From an uncultured bacterium (GTDB taxonomy: Bacteria; Bacillota; Clostridia; Oscillospirales; Ruminococcaceae): DNA of 64,000 nucleotides. The notes under the pieces are model-generated. The model was given only the letters and a program-made list of their open reading frames with translations, ran no database searches and was not told the origin of the DNA. How positions within the stretch are numbered: the first letter of the stretch is position 1; each line of letters starts with the position of its first letter. The translations under genes were made by a program, and so were the position numbers. Shown piece after piece: positions 7,636 through 17,485 of this stretch. The stretch spans positions 310,001 to 374,000 of the forward strand of contig CAJMSD010000001.1 in assembly GCA_905215965.1 (NCBI GenBank). Reading direction: 5' to 3'.

Positions 7636-9975
7636 GTGGCAAACAACATTCCTTCAAAATCAATGAAAATTCGCTCCCGTATAGTTATGACAGTAGTTTT
7701 TGCCGTACTTTTCGGGCTTATAATATGGAAATTCTTAACCATATCCGTTTTTGAAAATGATAAATATCAGGCTATGGCTAACGATATGCACTTTGGTTCT
7801 ATTGCCATCTCGGCACACAGAGGTTCGATCTACGATTCACAGGGAACTCCGCTCGCAAAAAGCGCAACGGTATATAAGGTCTTTCTTGATCCTTCACGCT
7901 TTAAGGAGGATATGGAGGATCTCCAGAAAAGAATCGACAAGCGAAACGAGGAAAAGCTTAAAGGTACATATGAGCCGGAGTACGACGAGCTTGGAAACGA
8001 GCTTAATACTTTGCCAATCTCCGCTGAGGATTTCCGTCAGAGCGCGGTTACTCTGCTTTCGTCATCTCTCGGAATTACTGCCGAAAAGGTCACGGACGCT
8101 ATGGAAGCGAATAACCAGTACAGCATACTTCAGGATCAGGTCGAAAAGCCGGTTGCCGACGAAGTTCTTGAGTTCTTTAATCAGTACGGCTTGAGTTCGC
8201 TTAATGTTGAGGAAGATACCAAGCGGTATTATCCCCAGAACGAGCTTGCCGCGTCTGTAATAGGATTTACTTCGGCTGACGGAAACGGCGCATACGGTCT
8301 TGAGTCTTACTATAACGATTATCTTTCCGGAGTTGACGGAAAGACTATCTCTGCCAAGGACTCACACGGAAACGAACTTCCATACAAATATTCAAAAACA
8401 TATCCCGCAAAAAACGGAAACGACGTTTATCTTACAATAGATATGAACATACAATATTACCTCGAAAAGCACCTGAAGGAAGTTTATGAGAAATACGAGG
8501 TAAAAAACAGATGCTGTGCAATTCTTATGAACTGCAAAACCGCAGAGATCTACGGCATGGCGACTTATCCGGGCTACGATCTGAATAATCCTTACGATAT
8601 TGCGGATCAGGCGGCGGCAACAAGGATAGCTCAGCTTACAGGAGACGAAGCTAAAGAGGCAAAGGCTGAGGCAAGAGAGGCTCAGTGGAAGAATAAGTGT
8701 ATAACGGAAATTTACGAGCCGGGTTCGGTTTTCAAGGTGTTTACAAGCTCTGCGGCTATTGAGGAAAATCTTATCAATCTTGAAACGGACAGCTTTTACT
8801 GCGACGGAAGCATGACTATTCCAGGAGTTCCGAAGCCTATCCACTGTTGGAAAACATCGGGTCACGGCTCTCAGAATTTCTATCAGGCTCTTACTAATTC
8901 ATGCAACCCTGCGTTCATGCAGATTGCCGACAGATTGGGAATCGAAACGTTCTGTTACTATTTTGAGGCTTTCGGTCTGGGCGAAAAAACCGGAGTTGAT
9001 CTTCCGGGAGAAGCTGTCGGCATTTACTATGACGTTGACAGAATGAAATACGTTGACCTTATGTCAAGCTCCTTCGGTCAGGCAAATACGGTAACTCCGA
9101 TGCAGATGATCACAGGCTATTCTGCGGTAATCAACGGTGGATATCTGCTTCAGCCCTATGTTGTCGATAAGATAGTGGACGAGGACGGAAACGTTGTGCT
9201 CAATAACGAGCGCACGGTAAAGCGTCAGGTAATTTCAAGCGATACCTCCGCGAAAATGCGTGATGCACTCGAAAGAGTAGTTACCGACAACGGCGGCGGA
9301 AACGTAACCATTAAAGGCTATTCCATAGGAGGAAAGTCGGGTACGTCGCAGCGATTGAGTCTTTACGGCGATGAGGATAACGAGTATGCCGCTTCATACG
9401 TCTGCTTTACTCCTGCCGACGACCCGGAACTGATTCTGTATGTAATGGTCGATATGCCTAACAAGGATATAGATTACTACGGAAGCAAGGTCGCTGTTCC
9501 TGTCGCAAGAAATATTCTCACGGACGTTCTGCCGTATCTTGGCTACTGTCCGGAATATACCGACGAAGAAATTGCAAATCTTGACGTTAAGATACCGCTT
9601 CTTGAGGGAAGCGTTACCGACGCGGCGGCTACGCTCGAAGGTCTTGGCGTCGAATATAAAGTAATAGGCGAGGGAACCGAGGTCGTCGATCAGTCGCCTG
9701 TAACAGGTTCTTCGATCGCAAAGGGCGGCTGCGTTTACCTTTATACCGATCCTGCCGGAACTGCCGAATATACCGAAGTCCCGAATCTTATAGGAGTATC
9801 GGCAGCCGCGGCAAATGAATCAATAATGTACAGAGAACTTAATTTTGTCGCAACGGGAGCGTCGACTTCACGTTCTGACGCCGTTGTGCAAAGTCAATCA
9901 TACGATCCGGGCGAAATGGTGCCGAAGGGTACCGTTATAGAGCTTGAATTTGTTGTCGATCAGAATTCCGACTGA
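7636..9975 (+). CDS. Division/sporulation penicillin-binding protein with PASTA domains (SpoVD/FtsI type)
   Basis: A 779-residue class B PBP: membrane anchor (about 14-36), dimerisation domain starting AHRGSIYDSQG, and a transpeptidase domain with Ser364 (SVFK), Ser422-Cys-Asn424 (SxN) and Lys567 (KSGTS). The C-terminus carries two PASTA repeats (about 655-715 and 717-778). It cross-links peptidoglycan at the septum or spore cortex; PASTA domains in this position are typical of SpoVD and clostridial FtsI-like proteins, and no second ftsI is in the cluster. Start is GTG 7636 behind GGAAG. It sits downstream of a possible attenuator, so it may be controlled separately from ftsL. Confidence 0.92.
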   Translation: MANNIPSKSMKIRSRIVMTVVFAVLFGLIIWKFLTISVFENDKYQAMANDMHFGSIAISAHRGSIYDSQGTPLAKSATVYKVFLDPSRFKEDMEDLQKRIDKRNEEKLKGTYEPEYDELGNELNTLPISAEDFRQSAVTLLSSSLGITAEKVTDAMEANNQYSILQDQVEKPVADEVLEFFNQYGLSSLNVEEDTKRYYPQNELAASVIGFTSADGNGAYGLESYYNDYLSGVDGKTISAKDSHGNELPYKYSKTYPAKNGNDVYLTIDMNIQYYLEKHLKEVYEKYEVKNRCCAILMNCKTAEIYGMATYPGYDLNNPYDIADQAAATRIAQLTGDEAKEAKAEAREAQWKNKCITEIYEPGSVFKVFTSSAAIEENLINLETDSFYCDGSMTIPGVPKPIHCWKTSGHGSQNFYQALTNSCNPAFMQIADRLGIETFCYYFEAFGLGEKTGVDLPGEAVGIYYDVDRMKYVDLMSSSFGQANTVTPMQMITGYSAVINGGYLLQPYVVDKIVDEDGNVVLNNERTVKRQVISSDTSAKMRDALERVVTDNGGGNVTIKGYSIGGKSGTSQRLSLYGDEDNEYAASYVCFTPADDPELILYVMVDMPNKDIDYYGSKVAVPVARNILTDVLPYLGYCPEYTDEEIANLDVKIPLLEGSVTDAAATLEGLGVEYKVIGEGTEVVDQSPVTGSSIAKGGCVYLYTDPAGTAEYTEVPNLIGVSAAAANESIMYRELNFVATGASTSRSDAVVQSQSYDPGEMVPKGTVIELEFVVDQNSD

Positions 9976-9991
9976 TATTGGAGGTGCAGCC

Positions 9992-11425
9992 TTGAAACTA
10001 TATGAGCTTCTTGAAAATAATGCCGAAACTTCGCTGGACAATATCGAAATAGCCTCCGTTACCGATAATACGGCAAATGTACGAGAGGGAAGCATATTCG
10101 TCTGCGTTAAAGGACGCAGCTTTGACGGTCACAGCGCTGCTTCCGAAATGCTCGGAAAGGGCGCGGCAGCCGTTGTGTGCGATCATGACCTCGGGCTTGG
10201 AGAACGCCAGATCATTACAGACAATACGCGCCGTCTGTACGGACAGATGTGTTCGGCATGGTTCGGTCATCCCGAAAGAAAAATGACTCTTGTCGGAGTT
10301 ACCGGCACAAACGGAAAAACCACCATAACAAGCGTTATCAAGCATATTCTTACCGTGAACGGATATAAAACGGGTCTTGTCGGAACTATTCGCAACGAGA
10401 TAGGAGACGAGGTCGTTCAAACGGGCAATACAACTCCTATGGCATTTGAGCTTATGCAGCTCTTTGACAGAATGTACCGCGCAGGCTGTAAGTATGTCGT
10501 TATGGAGGTTTCCTCCTTCGGACTTGTTCAGGAGAGGATAGGTGCTTCGTTTTTTGACGTTGCCGTCTTTACAAATCTCACTCAGGATCATCTTGATTAT
10601 CATAAGGACATGGAGGACTACTATCAGGCTAAAAAAATGCTGTTTGATAGATGCCGCATAGCTGTCTGCAATACCGACGACGATTACGGCAGGCGTCTTT
10701 TCGGAGAGATAAGCTGCGAAAAATACACCTACAGCATAAACGATTCGGCTGATTTCTATGCCGACGGAATCAAGATAAAGTCCTCCGGAACAAGCTTCTG
10801 GCTGTGCGAGGATTCGCGTTCTCATCTTGTTAACTTGAAAATGCCGGGAATGTTCAACGTATCGAATGCCGTTGCTGCAATCGCAGTATGCATGAAACTC
10901 GGACTTACTGCCGAAAAAGTCATTTCGGCGCTCGGCAGCTGCTCAGGCGTAAAGGGAAGGTGCGAGATCATTCCTACGGGACGCGATTTTACTGTAATAT
11001 GCGATTATGCGCATACTCCGGACGCTGTCGAGAACGTGCTTAAAAGCGTCAGAGAGTACACGGAAGGCAGACTTATTTGCCTTTTCGGCTGCGGAGGAAA
11101 CAGAGATGCGGCAAAGCGTCCGAAAATGGCTGCCGCTGCCGCAAAATATGCCGACAGACTTATAATTACCTCAGATAATCCGAGAAATGAAGCTCCTGAA
11201 GCTATCATTTCCGATATACTCGCTGGTCTGAACGGAACAGACGTGCCGTATGAAACGATAACGGACAGACGCGAGGCGATATATCACTCCCTCAAAATTG
11301 CCGAAAAAGGCGACGTTATCGTTCTTGCCGGCAAAGGTCACGAGGATTATCAGATACTTGCGGACGGCGTTCATATTCACTTCGATGAACGCGAGGTCGT
11401 AGCCGAGGGACTTAAATTGTTATAA
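9992..11425 (+). CDS. murE: UDP-N-acetylmuramoyl-L-alanyl-D-glutamate--2,6-diaminopimelate ligase MurE
   Basis: MurE adds the third residue to the stem peptide in the cytoplasm. The ATP-binding loop GTNGKTT lies at about residues 105-111 (Lys109). The DNPR motif at 395-398 is the signature of meso-diaminopimelate specificity, so the organism most likely has DAP-type peptidoglycan. I choose TTG 9992 (477 residues), 5 bases after GGAGGTG; the frame stays open to 9944, but that would overlap the preceding PBP gene and has no ribosome site. murF and murD, which often flank murE, are absent here. Confidence 0.94.
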   Translation: MKLYELLENNAETSLDNIEIASVTDNTANVREGSIFVCVKGRSFDGHSAASEMLGKGAAAVVCDHDLGLGERQIITDNTRRLYGQMCSAWFGHPERKMTLVGVTGTNGKTTITSVIKHILTVNGYKTGLVGTIRNEIGDEVVQTGNTTPMAFELMQLFDRMYRAGCKYVVMEVSSFGLVQERIGASFFDVAVFTNLTQDHLDYHKDMEDYYQAKKMLFDRCRIAVCNTDDDYGRRLFGEISCEKYTYSINDSADFYADGIKIKSSGTSFWLCEDSRSHLVNLKMPGMFNVSNAVAAIAVCMKLGLTAEKVISALGSCSGVKGRCEIIPTGRDFTVICDYAHTPDAVENVLKSVREYTEGRLICLFGCGGNRDAAKRPKMAAAAAKYADRLIITSDNPRNEAPEAIISDILAGLNGTDVPYETITDRREAIYHSLKIAEKGDVIVLAGKGHEDYQILADGVHIHFDEREVVAEGLKLL

Positions 11426-11447
11426 TAAATGGGAGCAGTGAGAATAT

Positions 11448-12497
11448 ATGCCGTTTTGGATCAATTTATTAATATCATTATTATCGTTTGCCATTGCAGG
11501 TTTATCGGGATTATTACTTGTTCCGTTTCTGCACAAGCTTAAATTCGGTCAGCCTATCAAAACCGAGGACGGACCTCAGTGGCACGCAAAAAAACAGGGA
11601 ACTCCCACAATGGGCGGCTTCATGTTCATAATTTCGTCCGTAACGGCGTCTGTCTGCGGATACTTTTTATACCGCAGCCGATGTGGTATAGATCTCACGG
11701 ACGAGGATAGCTTTAACTCGATGATGAGATTTATAAGCTGTATCGTTTTTGCGCTGCTGTTTGCTCTTATCGGTTTTATAGACGATTATCTCAAGGTAGC
11801 GAGAAAAAACAACGACGGTCTTACGGCAAAGCAGAAAATGGTCATGCAGTTTGTCTTTGCCGTCGGATTCCTTGCAGCAATGTATTTCTTCGGCGACACA
11901 TCTACGTTCATAGATCTCGGATTTGTCAGATTCGATATCGGATTTTTCTATTATATAGTTATGATCCCCGTGATCATCTACCTTACGAATGCGGTCAATC
12001 TTACCGACGGAATAGACGGCTTGTGCGGTTCGGTCACATTTGCCGCAATGCTGGTATTTACCGTTGCCGCCGCTATTCTCGGCGAGAATGAAAGCTCGAT
12101 ATACAGTATCGCTCTTGCGGGCGGCTGTCTCGGATTTCTGCTCTGGAATCTTAATCCCGCAAAGTGCTTTATGGGGGATACAGGCTCGATGTTTCTGGGA
12201 GCTTCCGTAACGGGAGTAGGTCTGCTTCTTCATAAGCACCTGCTGCTGATACTTGCGGCGCTCGTGTATATTCTTGAGGCGCTTTCCGTGGTGATTCAGG
12301 TATCTTATTTCAAATATACCGCCCGTAAGCACTATAAGGCTACAGGTGAAGAGCACGTTGGCAAGCGTATCTTCAAAATGACTCCGATACATCATCATTT
12401 TGAGCTTAGCGGTTTCGGCGAGTATAAAATAGTCGTCACTTTCACATTGTTCGGCATGATATGCGGCATACTGGGAATAATTACATTGTTTATCTGA
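11448..12497 (+). CDS. mraY: Phospho-N-acetylmuramoyl-pentapeptide-transferase MraY
   Basis: MraY transfers phospho-MurNAc-pentapeptide to undecaprenyl phosphate, making lipid I in the membrane. At 349 residues with about ten membrane helices it has family length. Catalytic landmarks are visible: TMGGFMF, the Asp pair in GFIDDYLKV, NLTDGIDGL, MGDTGSM and the cytoplasmic HHHFELSGFGE loop. It lies 22 bases after murE and 33 before ftsW. In many bacteria murD sits between mraY and ftsW; here it does not. Confidence 0.97.
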   Translation: MPFWINLLISLLSFAIAGLSGLLLVPFLHKLKFGQPIKTEDGPQWHAKKQGTPTMGGFMFIISSVTASVCGYFLYRSRCGIDLTDEDSFNSMMRFISCIVFALLFALIGFIDDYLKVARKNNDGLTAKQKMVMQFVFAVGFLAAMYFFGDTSTFIDLGFVRFDIGFFYYIVMIPVIIYLTNAVNLTDGIDGLCGSVTFAAMLVFTVAAAILGENESSIYSIALAGGCLGFLLWNLNPAKCFMGDTGSMFLGASVTGVGLLLHKHLLLILAALVYILEALSVVIQVSYFKYTARKHYKATGEEHVGKRIFKMTPIHHHFELSGFGEYKIVVTFTLFGMICGILGIITLFI

Positions 12498-12530
12498 AAA
12501 ATCCTTAGAAATTGAAGATCGGGAGGAAAT

Positions 12531-13808
12531 ATGTCAAAGGTTACGAAAAAAAGAAAAGGCTCCGGCGGAATCATAAGAGCGTTTCTCGGAGACAGACGAA
12601 ACGGCGATATAAGCCTTTCGTTCTTTGCCTACGTAATGATACTGCTTGTTATCGGGCTTGTAATGATGTCTTCTGCGAGTTACGCTTGGGCATACAGCGA
12701 GCATGACGGCAACGGTCTTTATTATGCGAAAAATCAGCTTATAAATGCCGGTATAGGCTTTATTGCACTGATCTTCTTCATGAAAATGGATTACCATAAT
12801 TTCAAGGTCATCAAGATCCCGTTTCTAAAGAAATTGAATATTGCAGGATTTTTGTATATCGCCGGAATCGTTCTCTTGGTGCTCGTTCTTGCTATCGGTA
12901 ACGACGAGGGCGGCGATATGGGAGCTAAAAGATGGCTAGATATCGGTCCTGTCGGATTCCAGCCGTCCGAGGTTGCAAAATTCACGCTTATAATTTTCTT
13001 TGCATACAGCATGGAAAAAGACGGAAATAAAATGAATAAATTCAGCGTCGGAATTGTCAAATATGCCGTTTTGCTCGGCGTATATATAGTGCTTCTTTAT
13101 CTTGAGCCTCATCTTTCCGGCATGATTCTCGTCGGAACGATCGCCGTTGCGCTTATCCTGTGCGGCGGAGCAAACAGAAAGCAGTTCCTTGCCCTTGCAA
13201 TTGCTGCCGTCACGCTTGCCGTGCTGGTCATTAAGTGGCAGGCAGGAATCGAGGGAAGCTATGTTGCAAAACGTATCAGATCATGGCAGGATCCCTTTGC
13301 GGATATACTCGGCGATACATGGCAGACAGCCAATTCGCTCATAGCGATAGGCTCGGGAGGCCTTTTCGGACTCGGACTGGGAAATTCCCGTCAGAAGTAT
13401 CTGTATCTTCCGGAAACGAAAAACGATTTCGTATTCCCTATAGTTTGCGAGGAGCTTGGATTTGTGGGAGCGCTTGCTATAATTATCGTGTTCTTTCTGC
13501 TTATAATGGAAGGCTTTGCAATAGCGGCGCGCTGCAAGGATCGTTTCGGTACGCTTATCGCTGTGGGAATAACCACTCAGATAGGCATACAAACTATTTT
13601 CAACCTTGCCGTTGTAAGTAATTTCATACCGAATACAGGTATCAGTCTGCCGTTCTTCAGCTACGGAGGCACTGCGCTGATAATGCAGCTTGCGGAAATG
13701 GGGATAATGCTGAATATTTCTCAGCAGCGGTATTATCCCGATCCCGAGGAAAAAATTCAGGATCAGGACGACGACGAGAACGAATCCGACGAGCCGCAGA
13801 ATGCATAA
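12531..13808 (+). CDS. ftsW: Peptidoglycan polymerase / division protein FtsW (SEDS family)
   Basis: A 425-residue SEDS-family glycosyltransferase that polymerises lipid II at the septum with a partner class B PBP. Ten hydrophobic segments are apparent. Family signatures include GAKRWLDIGPVGFQPSE (which includes the catalytic-loop region), YLEPHLSG, GLGLGNSRQKYLYLPETKNDFVFPIVCEELGF and NTGISLPFFSYGGTAL. The N-terminus is basic and the tail is acidic (Asp/Glu-rich). With SpoVD encoded three genes upstream it could equally be named spoVE; sequence alone does not decide. murG follows after 11 bases. Confidence 0.94.
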   Translation: MSKVTKKRKGSGGIIRAFLGDRRNGDISLSFFAYVMILLVIGLVMMSSASYAWAYSEHDGNGLYYAKNQLINAGIGFIALIFFMKMDYHNFKVIKIPFLKKLNIAGFLYIAGIVLLVLVLAIGNDEGGDMGAKRWLDIGPVGFQPSEVAKFTLIIFFAYSMEKDGNKMNKFSVGIVKYAVLLGVYIVLLYLEPHLSGMILVGTIAVALILCGGANRKQFLALAIAAVTLAVLVIKWQAGIEGSYVAKRIRSWQDPFADILGDTWQTANSLIAIGSGGLFGLGLGNSRQKYLYLPETKNDFVFPIVCEELGFVGALAIIIVFFLLIMEGFAIAARCKDRFGTLIAVGITTQIGIQTIFNLAVVSNFIPNTGISLPFFSYGGTALIMQLAEMGIMLNISQQRYYPDPEEKIQDQDDDENESDEPQNA

Positions 13809-13819
13809 GGAGAATTTAT

Positions 13820-14962
13820 ATGAGAGTATTAATGGCGTGCGGCGGTACGGGAGGACATATAAATCCCGCGCTTGCCATTGCCGACATAATTAAATCGAAA
13901 TATCCGGACGCGGAGTTTCTCTTTGCCGGAACTCCTGACGGAATGGAAGCAAAGCTTGTTCCGGCTGCCGGATATAGGCTTGAAACAATAAAGGTAGCAG
14001 GATTTCAGCGGCAGATCTCATTGCAGAATATCGGCAGAAATTTCAAGGCGGCCGCTTATCTTGCAGCTTCGGGCAGGAGAGCAAGGGAAATAGTCAGCGG
14101 CTTCAAGCCCGATATAGCGATAGGAACAGGCGGTTATGCGGCAGGTCCGGTAATCCGCATGGCGGCAAAAATGGGAGTTCCGAGCGCTATTCATGAGCAG
14201 AACGCTTTTCCGGGAGTTACCAACAAGCTGCTTTCAAAAGAAGTGGATTTTGTAATGCTTACGGTCAAGGAAGCTCTTGATTTCATGGATAAGGATAAGT
14301 TCGAATATGCCGTTACGGGACTTCCGGTAAGAGGAAGCATTTCCGGCATCAGCAGATCGGAAGCGAGGAAAAGGCTTGGCTTTGACGACAGCTTTACGCT
14401 CCTGTCCTTCGGAGGAAGTCTCGGTGCAGGCTGTATCAATGAGACGATGGCTGAGACCATAAAATGGCATACGCGCAAAGGACTTAAAATCAATCATATC
14501 CACGGCTACGGCGGCATGGGAAAGGATACCTTCCCGAAGGCAATGTCGGAAGCAGGAATTCCGCTTAAAAGCGAGCGGCTGCGCATAACCGAGTATATCA
14601 GCGATATGGAAGTTTGTCTTGCGGCTGCTGATCTTGTTATATGCCGCTCGGGAGCTTCTACTCTTGCGGAGCTTGAAGCGGCAGGAAGAGCCTCGATACT
14701 TATTCCGTCTCCTATAGTTACGGGCAATCATCAGTATCATAACGCGATGGTTCTCGGAAAAGCGGAAGCTGCGGTTGTTATCGAGCAGAAAGACGTGACC
14801 TCCGAGAAACTCATCAAAGTTATCGAGAGTCTGTATAATGATCCCGACCGTATAACGCTTATGTCTCACAACGCAGAGAGTCTTCACCTGAGCGACACAA
14901 ACGCAAGGATTTTAAGCGTGATAGATAAGCTTTTAAATAAATCGGGCAAATCGGCAAAGTAA
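13820..14962 (+). CDS. murG: UDP-GlcNAc:lipid I N-acetylglucosaminyltransferase MurG
   Basis: MurG is the membrane-associated GT-B enzyme that converts lipid I to lipid II. The 380-residue sequence shows GGTGGHINPALAIAD at the N-terminus, the HEQNAFPGVTNK block, the second glycine loop FGGSLGAGCINE, and the C-domain donor-binding motif CRSGASTLAELEAAGRASILIPSP. AAGGAG precedes the ATG at good spacing. It sits between ftsW and murA as part of one operon. Confidence 0.96.
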   Translation: MRVLMACGGTGGHINPALAIADIIKSKYPDAEFLFAGTPDGMEAKLVPAAGYRLETIKVAGFQRQISLQNIGRNFKAAAYLAASGRRAREIVSGFKPDIAIGTGGYAAGPVIRMAAKMGVPSAIHEQNAFPGVTNKLLSKEVDFVMLTVKEALDFMDKDKFEYAVTGLPVRGSISGISRSEARKRLGFDDSFTLLSFGGSLGAGCINETMAETIKWHTRKGLKINHIHGYGGMGKDTFPKAMSEAGIPLKSERLRITEYISDMEVCLAAADLVICRSGASTLAELEAAGRASILIPSPIVTGNHQYHNAMVLGKAEAAVVIEQKDVTSEKLIKVIESLYNDPDRITLMSHNAESLHLSDTNARILSVIDKLLNKSGKSAK

Positions 14963-15013
14963 CACAAAACCGCTTCATGGCATAATATACAAAAAATGCT
15001 GTGAGGTGGTATA

Positions 15014-16318
15014 ATGCAGAAACTCATTGTAAAAGGAGGCAGCAGACTTCGCGGCGAGATCTCGCTGCAGGGCTGTAAAAACAGCGCGCTGCCGATTATG
15101 GCGGCTTCTCTTCTGTGCGGAGAGGAATGCGTACTTAAAAATTGTCCGAGACTTACCGATATATATGCGGCTTCAAGAATACTTAATTATATTGGCTGCA
15201 AATGTACTTTTGCGGATAAAACAGCCGTTATCTCTTCGGAGAACGTGGCGGAAACGACCATTCCCGACGAGCTTATGCAGGAAATGCGTTCATCTATTAT
15301 TTTTCTCGGAGCAATGCTCGGACGTACAGGCGAATGTACCGTATGTATGCCCGGCGGCTGCGAGCTGGGACCTCGTCCCATAGATATGCATCTTGCCGCA
15401 ATGAAAAAAATGGGCGCGAATATTCGTGAAAGCTACGGAAAGATAATATGCCGTATAAGCGGACGCGCTCACGGAGCAAAAATTTCTCTGCCCTTTCCCT
15501 CTGTGGGAGCAACGGAGAATATAGTGCTCTGCGCGGTCACTGCCGACGGCGAGACGATCATAAATAATGCGGCGAGAGAACCTGAAATATGCGATCTTTG
15601 CGGCTTTCTCAGAGCCTGCGGAGCGGATATTTCCGGCGACGGCGAAAGCAGGATCGTTATCAGCGGAAAAGAAAAGCTTCACGGCTGCGAATACGAGATA
15701 ATGCCTGACAGAATTGTCGGAGCGACTTATCTGTCAATGGCAGCGGCGGCAAAGGGAGAAATAATCCTTACAAATGTGCGTGCGCAGGATATGGAGCCGT
15801 TTCTCTCCGTTCTTGAACAAACCGGATGCAGTATCTGCGCTTCGGGCGACAGACTGTATCTGCGCAGCGGCTCAAGATTAAAGGCGGTCAGCGAACGCAT
15901 TAGGACCATGCCGCATCCGGGATTCCCCACAGACGCTCAGGCAGTTTTAATGGCTGCTTTGGTTACGGCAGAGGGAACAAGCGTTTTTGAAGAAAATATC
16001 TTTGACTGCCGCTACAGGCACACCGACGCGCTTATAAAAATGGGAGCGGATATACAGGTGCTTGGGAAAATTGCGGTAGTAAAAGGTGTGGAGCGTCTTT
16101 ACGGCGCAAATGTTGAAGCCACAGACCTGCGCGGAGGCGCGGCAATGATTGCGGCTGCGCTTGCAGCGGACGGAACGTCGGAGATCAGCGGTATATCCCA
16201 TATTGACCGCGGATATGAAAGAATAGAAGACGCTGTGGCTATGCTCGGCGGAAAAATAAAAAGGAACCGGTGCGGCGAGGCGAAGTACTGTCAATATGCG
16301 GCATCGGCTCAAAAATAA
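15014..16318 (+). CDS. murA: UDP-N-acetylglucosamine 1-carboxyvinyltransferase MurA
   Basis: MurA makes the first committed precursor, UDP-GlcNAc-enolpyruvate. The enzyme is 434 residues with the GCKNSALPIMAA start and the catalytic loop PGGCELGPRPIDMH, where Cys116 is the residue attacked by fosfomycin (so the classic target is present, not the Asp variant). The C-terminal half has PGFPTDAQ, typical of MurA. Start ATG 15014 follows GTGAGGTGG. Placement of murA between murG and ftsQ is common in Clostridia. Confidence 0.95.
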   Translation: MQKLIVKGGSRLRGEISLQGCKNSALPIMAASLLCGEECVLKNCPRLTDIYAASRILNYIGCKCTFADKTAVISSENVAETTIPDELMQEMRSSIIFLGAMLGRTGECTVCMPGGCELGPRPIDMHLAAMKKMGANIRESYGKIICRISGRAHGAKISLPFPSVGATENIVLCAVTADGETIINNAAREPEICDLCGFLRACGADISGDGESRIVISGKEKLHGCEYEIMPDRIVGATYLSMAAAAKGEIILTNVRAQDMEPFLSVLEQTGCSICASGDRLYLRSGSRLKAVSERIRTMPHPGFPTDAQAVLMAALVTAEGTSVFEENIFDCRYRHTDALIKMGADIQVLGKIAVVKGVERLYGANVEATDLRGGAAMIAAALAADGTSEISGISHIDRGYERIEDAVAMLGGKIKRNRCGEAKYCQYAASAQK

Positions 16319-16333
16319 AAATCGGGAGTAAAT

Positions 16334-17302
16334 ATGAAAGACGTAAACAAAACAGATGTAAACAGAGATAACAGCAGCAAACGTATGAGAAGGCGCAAGA
16401 GAAAGATGAATCTTTACGGACTTGTCGTTTTTCTGCTCGTGGCTGTTGCAGGAGTTACGGTGAGCTACACTTTCCTGTTCAATATCGATAAAATAGTTGT
16501 AATGGGAAAATCCGACGATTACACTGCCGAACAGATCGTAAGCGCATCAGGGATCCAAAAGGGCGATAATCTGCTCAGACTTAACGTTCATGCCAGTGAA
16601 CAGCGGATACTTGACGAGCTGCTCTACATAGAGACGGCAAAGGTTGACAGGGATTTTCCGTCGTCGCTTGAAATAACCGTAAGTCAGTGTGTTCCCGCAT
16701 TTAACGTGCAGTATGGCGAGGGCACGCTGCTTGTAAGCAAGCAGGGGAAAATCCTCGCCGATAACGGTTTTATTACTCAGGGACTCCCGATTTTTTACGG
16801 CTATGAGCCTGAAGATACTGTTCCTGGAAAAGCGCTTTCGTCTGCAGACGAGCAGAAACAGGCTGCATTTGAAGAATTTATTTCCCGAATAAACGGCGAC
16901 GAAAACGGGAGCATATTAAGCGTTGATATGACCGATAAGTATAATATGGTAATTAATTATTCCTGCGGCATAATTTTTAAATTGGGCAACTGGACCGATA
17001 TCGAGTACAAAATGAATATGGCTGAAAATGTTATGCAGAAGGACGATATCAAGGGAAAAACCGGTTATATCACGATGATCGGAAGCAATCAGTGCAGCTT
17101 TAGAGGCAGCGACGCTCCTGCGGCTGTTATCGGCGGAAATAATTCGTCCGTCCCCGAATCAACAACCGATGCAAGCGAATCTGCATCGGAAAATTCAGCC
17201 GGAACCGCAAGGCGTGAAAGCAATGACGAAGAGGAAGAAATGTTCCGTCAGCATAATGAAGCTCTTGAACAGAATACAACTTCCGGAGAGCCTGAGAACT
17301 GA
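16334..17302 (+). CDS. ftsQ: Cell division protein FtsQ/DivIB
   Basis: A 322-residue bitopic protein: basic cytoplasmic N-terminus (MRRRKRKMN), one membrane segment (about 31-52), then a POTRA domain starting FLFNIDKIVVMGKSDDYTAEQIV and the FtsQ beta domain. The last 70 residues are a Ser/Glu/Asn-rich extension. FtsQ/DivIB scaffolds FtsL and DivIC at the division site. It is the last gene before ftsZ; the 183-bp gap to ftsZ holds promoters, so ftsZ can be expressed separately. ftsA is not present between ftsQ and ftsZ. Confidence 0.88.
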   Translation: MKDVNKTDVNRDNSSKRMRRRKRKMNLYGLVVFLLVAVAGVTVSYTFLFNIDKIVVMGKSDDYTAEQIVSASGIQKGDNLLRLNVHASEQRILDELLYIETAKVDRDFPSSLEITVSQCVPAFNVQYGEGTLLVSKQGKILADNGFITQGLPIFYGYEPEDTVPGKALSSADEQKQAAFEEFISRINGDENGSILSVDMTDKYNMVINYSCGIIFKLGNWTDIEYKMNMAENVMQKDDIKGKTGYITMIGSNQCSFRGSDAPAAVIGGNNSSVPESTTDASESASENSAGTARRESNDEEEEMFRQHNEALEQNTTSGEPEN

Positions 17303-17337
17303 GTTTGTGAAGAATTGTGCAAAATGTCCCGATGTGA

Positions 17338-17346
17338 TGCTATAAT
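17338..17346 (+). promoter_or_regulatory. Upstream ftsZ promoter (extended -10)
   Basis: TGC-TATAAT (17338-17346) is a perfect extended -10. The -35 is weak: TTGTGC at 17315 is 20 bp away. Extended -10 promoters tolerate this, so a secondary start is plausible. Confidence 0.45.
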
Positions 17347-17387
17347 ATTGTGGAATGTGCAGAAATTCAAAAATATTTGTGTGAGAC

Positions 17388-17416
17388 TTGCAAAAAAGTC
17401 ATTCTTATGATAAAAT
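17388..17416 (+). promoter_or_regulatory. Main ftsZ promoter
   Basis: TTGCAA (17388-17393), 17-bp spacer, TAAAAT (17411-17416) with an upstream TG (extended -10). It lies about 70 bases before the ftsZ start, which has AGGAGG at good spacing. Confidence 0.7.
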
Positions 17417-17485
17417 AGTAAGTGTATTTTAAGCAAGTAATCAATATTTAGATAAAAAACAGGAAAACAAATAGGAGGAGTTTAA

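Noticed and set aside
9944..9991. Longer N-terminus for MurE
   Set aside because: It would lie inside the PBP coding end, without a ribosome site; TTG 9992 has GGAGGTG at ideal distance and matches the family start.
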